Assembly: GCA_029959085.1 (NCBI GenBank) | Contig: JARWIR010000016.1 | Span: 24,995,499-25,059,498, forward strand | From: Nemophila menziesii | Lineage: Eukaryota > Streptophyta > Magnoliopsida > Boraginales > Hydrophyllaceae | Direction: 5' to 3' | DNA: 64,000 nucleotides | In this document: positions 1 to 10,842 of the stretch, one piece after another | How positions within the stretch are numbered: position 1 is the stretch's first letter | Layout of the letters: every line of letters begins with the position of its first letter | The notes under the pieces: model-generated | What the model was told of the DNA's origin: nothing | The model's database searches: none | What the model saw: the letters and a program-made list of their open reading frames with translations, nothing else | Made by a program: the position numbers and the translations under genes

Positions 1-790
1 AAGTTGAATATGTATGATCTAAGATGTTCAACTAAATAATTTGTTCTTTTATTAATTATAGCTTCCTATATAAAAAAAGTAAATCAATAGCCTTCTTTCT
101 TGATAAACCTTTGTCTTATGATTGACAATGAGCAAATTAATAACATGCCTTAATCATCCTATTAGTAGGCTTATTTGTAACTACCATAGTAAGTATTTAA
201 GTTAACTATGTAAAAATATTAAAAAAATCTTATTTTATGTTATCATATATTACTTATGTCAGTTAAATCTGTATATCTCTCCTATTAGTCATACTTTCTT
301 TCCAGTTTATACAGTGAAAAATATAATGTCAGTAAATTCTATTCACAATTGCATTATAAGTTCAATTTCTTACGAAGATACCATACCTGCTAAATGAGTA
401 TATACCCAATGTTGTACACATCCATATCCACAAACTACAAAATACCCACCACGGGAGGATACCTACTGCTTAATAGGTATGTACACACAATTGTACACAT
501 TCATACCCACTAAAATACATACCTATTAAATGGATATATACCCACTTTTATTCACATTACCCCCTCTTATATAAATGGGTATGTATATCCATCGATGTAC
601 GTATTCATAACCATAAAAATCCAAATGCATACCCATGAAAATGTAGATCCGTACCCATAAATATACATATTTATACCCACTAAAAAAACACATTCATATC
701 AATACAAATCCATAACCACAAAAATAGAAATTCATATCCACAAATATATAGATCTATACCTAAAAAATAAATACAAAATAATTAAAAAAA
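1..790. repeat. AT-rich spacer with degenerate TACCCA-type repeats
   Basis: I see no gene here. From about 380 to 760 the plus strand repeatedly carries variants of catacccat, atatacccac and tccatacccac, spaced roughly 20-40 bases apart. It reads as a decayed low-complexity array rather than a clean satellite, because no unit length holds over many copies. The first 380 bases are plain AT-rich sequence. Confidence 0.45.
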
Positions 791-795
791 TAAAC

Positions 796-3700
796 TTGAT
801 CAGTTCTTACCATAAAAAAACCTTTTTTTTTCTCTCTCGCCTAAAACAACAAAAGAACACGAAGCTTGACCTAACTCTAGCAGCAGCCGTCGTCCTTCCT
901 CTCTCTTTTTGCCAGCGACGGCGGCCTCCTGCCCTTATATCCTTTCTCTTTTGTTTCTCTAGTTGTTTCCCTTCTCATTCCGTTGTTTTTCTTTGTTTCT
1001 TTTTTTGGGGTTTTGCCCTTTCCCTGTATCTGTTTTCTTGCCAGATTCTTTGAGCTCTGCCGTGGTATATTGGGTTGGGTTTGATTTAATTTGTATCTTT
1101 CCAAGGATTTTGTTTCTTCTTTTGATGCTGCTTACCGGTCTAGTAATGGAGGAAGCCCAAACCCACATCAACTGTACACGACCCAAAATCAGTATAGGGC
1201 TTTTTCCCCAGATCTCGTTGCCCATGTTCTTCGTGATTCCGTGGCAGCTGCTTCTTGGAGTTGATTCGAGGGTGAAGCCTCTCTTTTGTGGCTTTCCAGT
1301 GTCCCAGGACCTTCTTCACCAGAGTTGCTCTTAAACACAAGATTGGAATTTTGGCCGTTTTTCTTACAGGTAAAGATGGTTGTTCCCTCTCTTTGAATTC
1401 TTTACTCTGGTGTGCGGGTTTAGTTGTTGTTTTGGGTTCTTTGTTTGTGGTGGGGGTTCCGTTTGGTAAATCGGGGACAATTTTGGTGGGGCCGTGTTTG
1501 AGGTTTGATTTTTATGACCTCGTCTTTTGTTATCACTATCTGAGGGCTCCTAGTGATGCACTGTGATTTGAAGTAACTAATTCACTAGATTTCGACTTTT
1601 GGAGTTCCGGGTGTTTGTCGTTCACTCGCCAATTTCCTAGCTCGAGATTTTACTGTTCTCTAAGTTTGACCTGCTCTTAGTTAGAATGGCATAAGGGGTG
1701 TTTGTCGTTCACTCGCCAATTTCTTGTGTTGTTTCTCCAGTTTTTGTAGATTCCTTACAATCGAAGGTGGTGATTCATTTGTAGCCATGATTATTCATTC
1801 AGTTGACTCCGGTTTGATAAGTTTCGAGGGTGATGTCTCCCTATTTGTGATGATTTAATATTAGTTGGAGACATCATTTTAGGTGTATTTATTAGCGTAT
1901 AGGTCGATTTTCTCATGATTTAGAAAACTTTACTATTTTGTGTCTTGAATTAATTATTTATTATTTTTAGAGCATATTGGGTTTAATTATTTATTTAGTG
2001 TGAAACTTTAAAGATATATGGTAATTAATTAGAGTCCAAGTTAATTCTAACAGATAAAGGAAAGAGGATAAACATGGATATTGGAGATAAAGACAAGAAT
2101 TATGAAAAGGAAAAGATAAAGTTGCCAAATAAATCTGAATTCCAGCAGCTACGACCACAAAAGGGCTTATATATCAAGATTGACTAGGAATTTGGAGGAA
2201 TAGTCTACATCAAAGTTAAATAGCTTTCCGATACGATGAATTTCGACTACTCATACGCGTCAAACAGATAGTATTTGAATCAGTTACGGCCAAAACAAAA
2301 CAACATCAAAATCTTACCTTTTCTAGACTCTAGGGTTACGAATTTGAGTTGGGTTTGGAGTCCAATACCTATCTTATACTCCAAGAAACGAATTATGTCT
2401 TCCTATACCCTATAAATACAACCTCTTATCACAAGAAAATCATCCTTGGCAAACCTTTAAGCCAAGAGGAAGCTGCAACACGAGAAGAAGTCTGGAAGGA
2501 GCTGAACACCATATTATGTCTCCTTCAACCATTAAATTTGTAATTTATTCTTCTTTATTTAGTATGAACTAGTTTACTTTTAGCTTGAGATCTATCTTAT
2601 ATGTATGAACCCTAGTTTTCTATTTGATTTGGGATACTACGGTATTTAAATTGAACTCGTGTTTTATGTTCTGTTTATGTGTTTTGATTTAATGACTGTT
2701 TTCCTTGCTAGTGCACGAGTATAGGATTACCTTAATAGTAGTTAGATGATCACCTTAACTAGGTGTCTAATTATTGAAACATCACATAACGTCTAGAATA
2801 AGGTTTAGACCTGACAATTCAACCTAACTAGATAATCGTTAGGGTATGTTTTAACCACTATCACCATGTTTGAAATTGAATTGCTTAGGCCTTAGTAGCG
2901 TTTGATAACCCTAGGTTTAGGCTGCCTCATGGTGTGTCTGTAGCCTCCTTAATCGTTCTTAAGGTCTAAGGTATGGGAATTTAGAATCCTGATTATTTCA
3001 TATTACTTGATTCACCTTTATACGATAGAATAACCAAAACTAGTGGGGATTACTTGCTAATATCTCGAGCTAAACTCTCATACTACTTGTTTCTCTCTTT
3101 TATTTAATTTTTTGTCTTTAAATTCTTAGTTTAATTTTCTTATTTAAAACTCAACAAAAATCTCTTTTCTTTTATTTCTTTGCGTATAATTTGTTCTAGC
3201 TTTTTAATATCTTCACTTAAATATTTGCATAAGTTCTTCCTAACCTTTGTACTCTTTGAGGAACGAATCTTACTTATTCATTAAAACTTGCATACGTCCC
3301 GTATACTTGCAAAACCGTGCTAGGCTAGGGTGTCTATTTTTGCACTTACTTATATCATCTTTTTATCACACCTTAGTCGATACCAGAGTGGTTTCTATTC
3401 ATTTGGGTTCTCTTGTGCTAATATATTTGTTTGACTACTTTGGCTTGCCTTTGTTTGGTTTGGTTGGAGAAGCAGTTTGTGTATTTCTCGTTTGGGTGCG
3501 TGGTTACTCATTTAGTCCATCCAGCCTCTATATCTGTTATTATCACTTGTGATAGTTATACCTCATTTGGTCATAGGGCTACCAAGATCTTCTTCAATAC
3601 AACTATCGCCTCGGCCATTGAGTTGCCCATCACGTTAGTCAATGAAATGGTAGTCAATTTTCACCCTCTCGCACCGAGACTTGTAATTATCCTTCTTTAC

Positions 3701-3916
3701 AATCATGGTCCTGTGACCCTTCTCAGCCTACTACTTCGTTGGCACTTTCGTTTCTGGATCTCCTGCTGCTGCATGAGTTTGCCTCCCCCCTTTTATGTTC
3801 TAGTCATGTATCTCTTATTTTAGTTTTTTTGTTGGTGTTTGTTTCCTGGTTTGGTTGGTCGAATCGCAGTTCTTTGTAACTTGTTGATTTTAATATAAAA
3901 TGCTTTGACAAAAAAA
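796..3916 (+). mobile_element. LINE-like non-autonomous retroposon, split by a solo LTR
   Basis: The left part (about 796-1830) starts with a pyrimidine-rich leader. The right part (3386-3916) ends in an AT-rich tail and a short A-run after the string aatataaaatgctttgac, which resembles plant LINE 3' ends. Neither part carries endonuclease, reverse transcriptase or RNase H coding sequence, so if it is a LINE derivative it is non-autonomous, about 1.56 kb once the LTR is removed. The inserted LTR occupies 1831-3385. A 27-base exact direct repeat lies inside the left part at 1610-1636 and 1697-1723. It could instead be the leader and 3' UTR of a decayed host transcript. I could not identify its own target-site duplication. 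Confidence 0.4.
1831..3385 (+). mobile_element. Solo LTR, Athila-type Gypsy family (copy 1)
   Basis: This 1555-base block starts TGATGTCTCC and ends ATACCA, the usual TG...CA LTR ends. It is flanked by gaggg (1826-1830) and gagtg (3386-3390), a 5-bp target duplication with one mismatch. A TATA box, tataaata, lies at 2411-2418. No internal domain is attached, so it is a solo LTR left by recombination. The family is assigned because a homologous LTR at 14817 follows the polypurine tract of an element with Athila-type gag and protease. The first and last 10 bases of 1831-1876 form a perfect inverted repeat. Confidence 0.88.
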
Positions 3917-4021
3917 TGGTATTTATATTGTATAAATTTATTACAAAAACAATAGACAAAGAATAGAGTGAGAAAGAGAGGCAGAGAAAGTATGGAGAAA
4001 GAGAGATCAGTTGTCCAAAAA

Positions 4022-4022
<1 letters not shown>

Positions 4023-4119
<97 letters not shown>
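4023..4119. repeat. (GA)n microsatellite
   Basis: There are about 48 uninterrupted GA dinucleotides. Dipeptide-like open frames read through it on both strands (RE and SL repeats), but these are artefacts of the repeat. Confidence 0.97.
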
Positions 4120-4304
4120 ATTGATTAGTGTGTATATATATGCTTTAAAATATTAAGGATATTGATATAGATTTATCCCTCAATTTGAGTTAAGAATACC
4201 TTAAATAGAAAAATATGATGAAAGTGCTTTTAGCTTATCAATTTAGACTTTTAGGCTATTATAAGTATACCCCATGAGCAAAATATATAGGATAATGCTA
4301 TGTA

Positions 4305-4640
4305 TATCATTTTTTTTTCTTTTTGTTACAAAGGAGGTCTAAGTGACCATGAAGAAAAATCTTCTAAAGGAAAGAATTAATTATCCATAACTACTCTAGG
4401 TACTGCCCAACCACATCGGTCGCATGCTAGAGTACGTCATAGTCTATTTGTGGGGTCCCTGTAGATGATCGGGTCGCCTTTATTTCGCAAACCAAACATA
4501 GCCAACCAATCCGCACAACTATTAGCTTCTCAGAAGTTCCAGATTAGCTCGAATTGACTATTATTCTCCAATATACCCTTACACTCACGCTGAATATCAT
4601 TCAAACTTTCCCTTGAGTTCACATTTTCTAATATTTATAT
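4305..4640 (-). pseudogene. LINE 3' fragment: RNase H C-terminus
   Basis: Read on the minus strand, this stretch translates with gaps into the end of a plant L1-type RNase H domain. It includes a recognisable EANSCADWLA motif, the plant LINE counterpart of the region around the last RNase H catalytic residue. A T-rich run at about 4310-4322 is the reverse complement of the element's poly(A) tail. The fragment is 5'-truncated. The motif is seen in sequence; the family call rests on similarity to the longer LINEs elsewhere in the window. Confidence 0.6.
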
Positions 4641-5069
4641 CACCTTTTATGTATTATCTTATATGATATCAAATAAATAAATAAAAGGCATTAATATTTA
4701 AAAATTTATATACTTTAAGCCCATCTCTAGTGGTTTAGTAAAATAAAGAGAATATTTTAGTAAAATGAATATTCAAAAAGTAAATTTACAAAATAATTAT
4801 TTTTATAAAATAGTTTTTTTAATAGTATTTTGCAAAATAAAGAAAAAAAATTAAATAAAATAAGCTACCACTAATTAAAACTCAATTAATTAATAAATTT
4901 AGCTTACAAACCTCATTATCTAATTAACCTTTTTTTGTCAACATTATTTAATTAACTCAACCCATTAATAAACCTAACATATTAACTCAAGAAAATCCAT
5001 TCCATTAACCCAATCCTATAATCTAATTAGCCCAATTTTAAATACACAAAACCCAACACATAAATCATT
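4641..5069. other. AT-rich spacer, no gene
   Basis: It contains only A/T-rich sequence, including runs of ttaattaa-like repeats. A possible MITE starts near 4725 (catctctagtggtttagtaaaata), but no second end was found. Confidence 0.5.
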
Positions 5070-5080
5070 CTATAATTTAA

Positions 5081-5259
5081 CCAGTTGTGTTAGCTCAACT
5101 GGTCAGGACTTGTCTCTCAACCAACAGGTACAGGATTCAAATCCCTCTTAGAACACCTAGCTCTGACGTGCCTTGGGGTATGCTTGGGGAGGGCAGGCAT
5201 ATTCTCCGCAGGACTATTTGGGTGTGCGAAAGCTAGCCTAGAACGTATTAAAAAAAATC
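5081..5259 (+). mobile_element. tRNA-derived SINE with target-site duplication
   Basis: The 5' end resembles a tRNA. An A-box-like tagctcaactggt lies at 5091-5103 and a B-box-like ggattcaaatccc at 5133-5145, the spacing of an internal RNA polymerase III promoter. The body is followed by an A-rich tail at about 5250-5257. The element is bracketed by an 11-bp perfect direct repeat, ctataatttaa, at 5070-5080 and 5260-5270. It is about 180 bp long. The duplication makes a retroposed insertion far more likely than a functional tRNA gene. Confidence 0.9.
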
Positions 5260-5270
5260 CTATAATTTAA

Positions 5271-5500
5271 TTAATCTAACTTATAAGTAATTCCATAAAT
5301 ACCTAAAATCCAACATCGTTAATCATAATTTACAGTTCTGAACAAAAAAAAAATTAATCCCCTCCCCACCCTAAAACCCAAACGCGTAACTTGTTCCCTA
5401 GCCACTACCGCCAAAGCCTGTAGATCCACCCTTCTCCCTGTAAATCAAAGCCCTGTCCTGATTTACCATCACCAATAACAATATCACCGTTGTAATTTAT
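5271..5500. other. Spacer, no gene seen
   Basis: AT-rich sequence with a short C-rich stretch near 5360-5480. No coding signal or repeat was recognised. Confidence 0.4.
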
Positions 5501-5509
5501 TTTTGCTTG

Positions 5510-5802
5510 ATTTTTTAAAAACAAAAAAACACATTATACTTGTTGTAACATTACAGACAAGAATATATAAATATAAGCTTGTATTAAACGTGGAGGAATA
5601 CTAATCTATTACAAAATGATATAAATATCACACTATATATAGAAAAACGTAAGTAACTGCAGACTACTAGTTTAAACTGTTGCGAAGCTCAAGCAGCTGC
5701 GCAGTTGCATCATAAGCTACACAAGTTATTTATACACGTTGCTACTTTATTGGGGATGTTGTTCGTGTATATCCATTTAATATTAAATAATATTATATAA
5801 CA
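5510..5802 (-). mobile_element. 3' LTR of a minus-strand Copia element (outer end unclear)
   Basis: The LTR ends at 5802 in ataaca on the plus strand, which is TGTTAT at the LTR start on the minus strand. The element's internal sequence follows immediately. About 150 bases (5645-5802) are clearly related to 19130-19286. The outer (low-coordinate) end cannot be fixed because the second copy diverges there. Confidence 0.65.
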
Positions 5803-8625
5803 CTCGTCTTTGGGTGGTAGCAACAAAAGTCTGAAGTGAGAGATATGTGATATATGGGTTGCCTCGTTAAAACCTTACCAAGGAAAAACCAGTCGGAAAA
5901 ACCAATGGTGAAGGAAAAGAGTACAACACATAAATACCTTCTCTCTCTCATTCTGGAATCAAGTCTTTCTAATGACGCATTCTGCAATTGCTGACATGTC
6001 GCTTGAATGTCATTGTTAGTAAAGATTTAGTGAACAAATCTGCAGGATTTTCACTTGAACTTACTTGTTGAATATCAATAACACCATTTTCTTAAAGTTT
6101 GTGAGTGTAGGAGAATTTGGGTGATATATGTTAAGTTCTGTCACATTTGATATACTCATCTCTAATTTGTGTGATACATGTTGCATTATCCTCAAATAAT
6201 GTGATTGTTTGGAAAGTCCACATGATCCTTGAATATGGTGCATAATAGATTTTAACCATACATGTTCTCTACTAGATTCATGTAGAGCAAGAATCTCAGT
6301 GTGATTTGAAGAGGTAGTCATCATGGTTTGCTTCATAGATCGTCAAGATATAGTAGTTCCTCCATAGGTAAATACGTACCATGTCTGTGAGCTTGTTTTA
6401 TAAGGATCTAATTGATAACCAGCATCAACATATCCGTTTAATGATGGTGTAGGATCATTGGAATAGAATAAGCCTAGTTTGGTTGCTCCACAAAGATATC
6501 TCACGACTTGCTTTATTCCTTTCCAATGTCTGCGGGTTGGGGTTGCAGTGTACCTGGATAATAATTTAACAAAAAAAAAAATATGGTCACGTATTATTAG
6601 CTAGATATATTAGTATGCCTATAGTTCTTAAATATGGTACTTTTGGACCAAATAATTCTTCACCGTCCTATCGAGGAAGTAAATGATCTTTTGTTATATC
6701 GAGCGATCTTACCACCATTAGGTTGATAATAGATGATATTTGTCTATATAAAACCGCTTCAAAATTTTCTCAGTATATGTTGATTGGTGAAGAAAGATTT
6801 CTTTTGGGACATGATCCATCTGAAGGCTGAGAAAGGATTTGGTCTTTCCTAAATCTTTCATTTCAAATTCATTCCTTAAGTAGGAAGCAACCTAATCGAG
6901 CTCTTCAGGAGTTCCAATAAGACTAAGATCATCTACATATACCGCAACAACTGCAATATCTATATTCGATTTCTTTATGAAAACACACGGACATATTGGA
7001 TCGTTGACAAAATCCTCATGTCTCAAGTATTCGCTCAACCGATTATACCACTTGCATCCAAATTGTTTTAATCCGAATAAGGATCATTGTAGTTTAAGCG
7101 CATACATTTGACAAGGCTTTACTATATTTGCTCCATGCAAATGAAATCTTTTGCGAATTTCCACGGTATGTCATTTTCAAGTGATATATATAGATATGTA
7201 GTGACTATATCCATAAGGCGTATTTCTAATTTTTCAGAAGCCATGAGGCTTCATAGAAATTGTAAGGTAATTGCCTCCATTACAGGAGAATAGATATCCT
7301 CATAATCAATGCCATGTATTTGAGAAAATCACTAGGCTACAAGTTGGGCTTTATATCTTGTAATTTCATTGCTTTAATTTCTCTTTCGTATGAAAACCCA
7401 CTTGTACCCAATAGGTTTTACACCTGAAAGTGTTTGAACTACAGGTCCAAATACTTGGCGTTTTTCGAGCAAGCTTAATTCTGATCGAATCGCTTCTTTC
7501 CCATTTCGGTAAATATTTTATTTGTCCACATTCTTCCACAGTATGTGGTTTGGGATCCTCATTATTTATTTTCAAGCGCTATATTCAAAGAAAATATATT
7601 ATTCCCATGAACCTACTCGTCATTCCATATATTTCTAGTAGTTAAGTAATATACATATATTTCCTCATTTTCGGGTACCTCGGTCTCTTCAAGGACCATT
7701 TTCTCGTTACTTTCTTTAAGAGTAATATTTTTTTCAACATTAGTTGACTCAATCATTCTTGTCGTATGTTGAGGATGTGCACTATCCATTAATTTTATCA
7801 ATTCACTGTTTCCCCTTGAGAACTCTTTTTTTGGGGCATGGTATCTTTTGAGCCGACATGTCTACAACGCTTCATGCATGGGTTAGGTGCCTTCATTACA
7901 TCAATACTTCTTGGAGCATTTACAACATGTATATGAGATTTCGCAGTATTATTTGTGTTTGTGAATACATAAGGTATAATATTTGCAATACTTTGCAAAT
8001 AAATAATCTTTTGAACTTCAAGTTTTGAATCCTTAATTCGTGGATCGAGATGAGATAAGGAGATTGTTTTCCACAAGATGACACGTTGTTTTTCAAGTTG
8101 TGGTGCCTCCCCCCTAATCCGGGGGAAGGGGGAATAGTGTCTCATTAAAATGACAATCTACAAAGCGTGCTCTGAAACGATCCCCAATCAGGGGTTCAAG
8201 ATATCGAATAATAAAAGGAGAATCAAACCCCATATAAATCCCAAGTCGTCTTTGGTGACCGATATTTGAATGTGGTATGGGAATATATACAACACAGCCA
8301 AATATGCATAAATTAGACATATTAGGTGGATGACCATGCACAAGTAGGGTTGAAGAATGTGTATGATATGCAGTAGGCCTAATTTGAACTAATTAACTAG
8401 CATGAAAAATCGCATGCCACCATGTAGATATAGGTAATTTAGTTTTCATGAGTAAATGTTTAGCGATTAATTGAAGACGTTTAATGAAAGATTCAAGTAA
8501 ATTATCTTGAGTATGTACATGGGAAATTGGGTGTTCAGCCTTGATTCCTATTAACATGCAATATGCATCAAAATATTTAGACGTAAAGTCTCCAGCATTA
8601 TCTAAATGAATAGATTTAATAGGAT
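5803..8625 (-). pseudogene. Decayed Copia polyprotein (integrase, RT, RNase H)
   Basis: Reading the minus strand from 8625 downward gives an integrase core (segments such as HLDNAGDFTSKYFDAYCM and, at 8114-8341, the conserved NLCIFGCVVY region). Next come reverse-transcriptase pieces, then RNase H near 6061-6460 with SWRSMKQ and a C-terminal NPADLFTKSL motif at about 6020, typical of plant Copia. Many stops and frameshifts interrupt it, so it cannot be active. Next to the 3' LTR lies a stretch reading, on the minus strand, AAGGTTTTAACGAGGCAACCC-like, a familiar Copia 3' feature. The 5' half (gag, protease, 5' LTR) is missing: at about 8625 the sequence switches abruptly to a Gypsy gag on the other strand. 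Confidence 0.85.
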
Positions 8626-8628
8626 AGT

Positions 8629-9303
8629 GTGGAACTATTGGAGCTTATGAATTTCTTACAAGAAGCCGGAGAGAGTGTCGGCGAAGCATGGACCAGATTT
8701 CAAAAGAAGTTGGCAAGATGTCTAATACACGGATACACGCCAGCATTACAATTATCCATGTTCTATAATGGACTCAATAGAGAGTCAAGGCTGAGAGTAG
8801 ATGATATGGGTCGTGGTAGTTTTGTCTCTATGGATCCGAAAGAAGCAAAAAGTGGTATGGAAACAATCATCGAGACCGACATAAGTTGGCCACAATCACA
8901 AACTCCTACCACTAATATTGATACAGAGGCAAGGTTTTCAAGCTTGCAAGATCAAATACAACAACTCGATATAATAGTTAAGGAAAGCACCCAAATGCCG
9001 CCTCAACAGTTATATCTGCAAGAACAAGCCTATGAAAATCAAGTTAATCATCCACCAGGCTGCAATGTGCACAATGGAAGTCAAGCTCCATCACGTCCTC
9101 AAGAAGACATCACTGAGTTAAAAGAGAATATTAGTCAATTCATCAACTTCTCGAACGACAATATGAGAAGACTTGAATCAAAGATCGATGCGTCAGTAGT
9201 GCAAAGCCTGCAACAACAGAATCAAGATCTGAAACAACATAATCAACTTTTAGAGAAGAATGTGATGCGAATCACTACAGTCATAGAACAAATGCAAAGT
9301 TAA
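8629..9303 (+). pseudogene. Gypsy/Athila-type gag fragment
   Basis: This open frame of 224 residues matches the retrotransposon gag (capsid) family. It contains the GESVGEAWTRFQKKLARC segment followed by a QLSMFYNGL motif, the usual arrangement around the middle of Athila and Tat capsids. The C-terminal third is rich in Q/N and predicted coiled coil (repeated QQ, LEKN). Capsid would package the element's RNA in cytoplasmic virus-like particles. The start given is only the first open methionine: the true N-terminus was lost at the junction with Copia DNA. The frame ends about 80 bases before a solo LTR insertion. Confidence 0.82.
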
Positions 9304-9384
9304 CTCTTGCAATTAACCCAAAGTACAACGTTTAACATGAAGAAGATCCAATACGTTGACGACAAGGTGAAGACTATCAGTCTT

Positions 9385-10760
9385 TGAAAGTCCTAGAGGG
9401 GAGGTGAATAGGATTACTAATAAGTTTAAAGCCTAATTAAAAATCTTTTGGACAATTATAAGTTTAAGAGAAAACTTCTAAGTCAACTAAATATATCAAA
9501 CACTTATAGGATCATGCAAAGGATAAGATAAAGGTTCGATATATAAGTTAGACAAGTAAATCGATAATCTAATCTCTTACTACTCTAGAAGACAATATGT
9601 TAGATAAACTAGATAATCAATATCACAATATTCATGCTAGCATATTATCAAACATATAAAGTGCGGAAAGTAAATAGAGTAGGGATAGAAAGATACACGC
9701 GATTTATAGTGGTTCGGTTTCCCTACATCCACTACCTAAGGAAGCCTCCTTAGGATTTCAAGCTTTTCACTAAGCTCCCGTGTCTCTCTTAACCGGGTCG
9801 AGAACACAATAACCCTTACAACCTCTTCGATAACACGAAGGACAAACACTTGTGTAATCACAACACAAGGACACCAAGTATACTCCCTATACTTGAATTC
9901 TCTCTTAATCTATCTATTACAAGACCTAGACTTAAGAGGATAGATACAAAGTGTTTTAAGGGGTGAAACTACTTTGCTAGATAATCTCCTAAAGAGTGGA
10001 TATAACTATAAGCTTGTAAACTCCTCTTGAGTAGATAAAACTTTGTGGCTTATTTGATTAACTCCTTGGATGAGTTGGATAGGACTAATAAGCTCACTAA
10101 GATTGATTTTGACAATGTATAGCTCTTGACACCTTCTTGAATGATAACAATTAAGCCCCTTAATGTTTGTAATTAGTTGGTGTAGTTGTAGCCTTCAAAG
10201 AGCTTCAATTTATAGCAGAAAATAGCTTCCAACGGTCATAAGGCTTGAGTCCAACGGATCTATTAATCTCCCAACGGATATATTTCTTATGACTTAACTT
10301 TGTGCAGAAAAACCTTCTTTGCGGTGTACCGCAGGAATCGTCCGGTGCACCGCAATTCTCCTCGTCTTAATATTCTATCTAACTGGCGGGCTAGCCCTGC
10401 ACCGTGCCCTAGTCCGTATTCTTGGTCCGGTGTACCGCGCCATTGGTCCGGTGTACCGCACCAAACATCTTTAATAGATTTGACTTTTGCTTTGATGCTC
10501 AGATTAATAAATCTTCTTCACGAAAGTTGTAGATAACATCATTCTTTAAAACATTGCATTAGATCATTAAGGCTATATCTCAATGTATATAAAGATATGA
10601 ATAAAAGTAATGTAATGAGATATAATAAGAATGATATGCAAAGAGTTTTTGATGAATAATAGTGCAAGTAAGGATTTATAAAACAAGAGTAATTAGCATA
10701 CTAATCATAAGAGGATTTGTCATATTAAAACAACTTATTAAGGGAGGCTATATGCCAACA
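9385..10760 (-). mobile_element. Solo LTR of a SIRE/Maximus-like Copia element
   Basis: The 1376-base block has perfect 5-bp target duplications, gtctt, at 9380-9384 and 10761-10765. On the minus strand it starts TGTTGGCATATAGCC and ends CTCTAGGACTTTCA, ends I associate with plant SIRE/Maximus Copia LTRs. A minus-strand TATA box (CTATAAATT) lies near 10210. A GC-rich cluster of near-palindromes lies at 10318-10460. It is inserted in the Athila-type internal region between gag and protease, and the duplication shows it is younger. Short open frames inside are not genes. Confidence 0.88.
10318..10460. repeat. Cluster of GC-rich near-palindromes (GCGGTGTACCGC class)
   Basis: Inside an otherwise AT-rich LTR, four near-palindromic boxes occur: gcggtgtaccgc, ccggtgcaccgc, ccggtgtaccgc and ccggtgtaccgc. 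The core GGTGCACC is a perfect palindrome and GGTGTACC is one step away. Similar boxes are seen at 12085-12320 and 34245-34630 in Gypsy-derived DNA. Confidence 0.8.
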
Positions 10761-10842
10761 GTCTTCAAGCTGAAAAGATGAAGGAAGCACTACCATCTCT
10801 ATCAAAAGGGGATGTCCTACAAACACGTCAAACGTAGATAGG

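Noticed and set aside
796..1566. Several 85-123 codon frames near the left end
   Set aside because: They are hydrophobic, overlapping frames on both strands without motifs, in a region better explained as a retroposon leader.
3804..4156. Open frames of repeated Ser-Leu or Arg-Glu across the GA tract
   Set aside because: They are forced by the dinucleotide repeat and have no surrounding coding signal.
5081..5160. A tRNA gene
   Set aside because: Internal A and B boxes are present but no cloverleaf closes, an A-tail follows, and an 11-bp target duplication flanks the unit; it is a SINE.
10300..10536. A small protein with repeated GVP/HWSGVP-like segments
   Set aside because: It lies wholly within a solo LTR and reflects the palindromic boxes.
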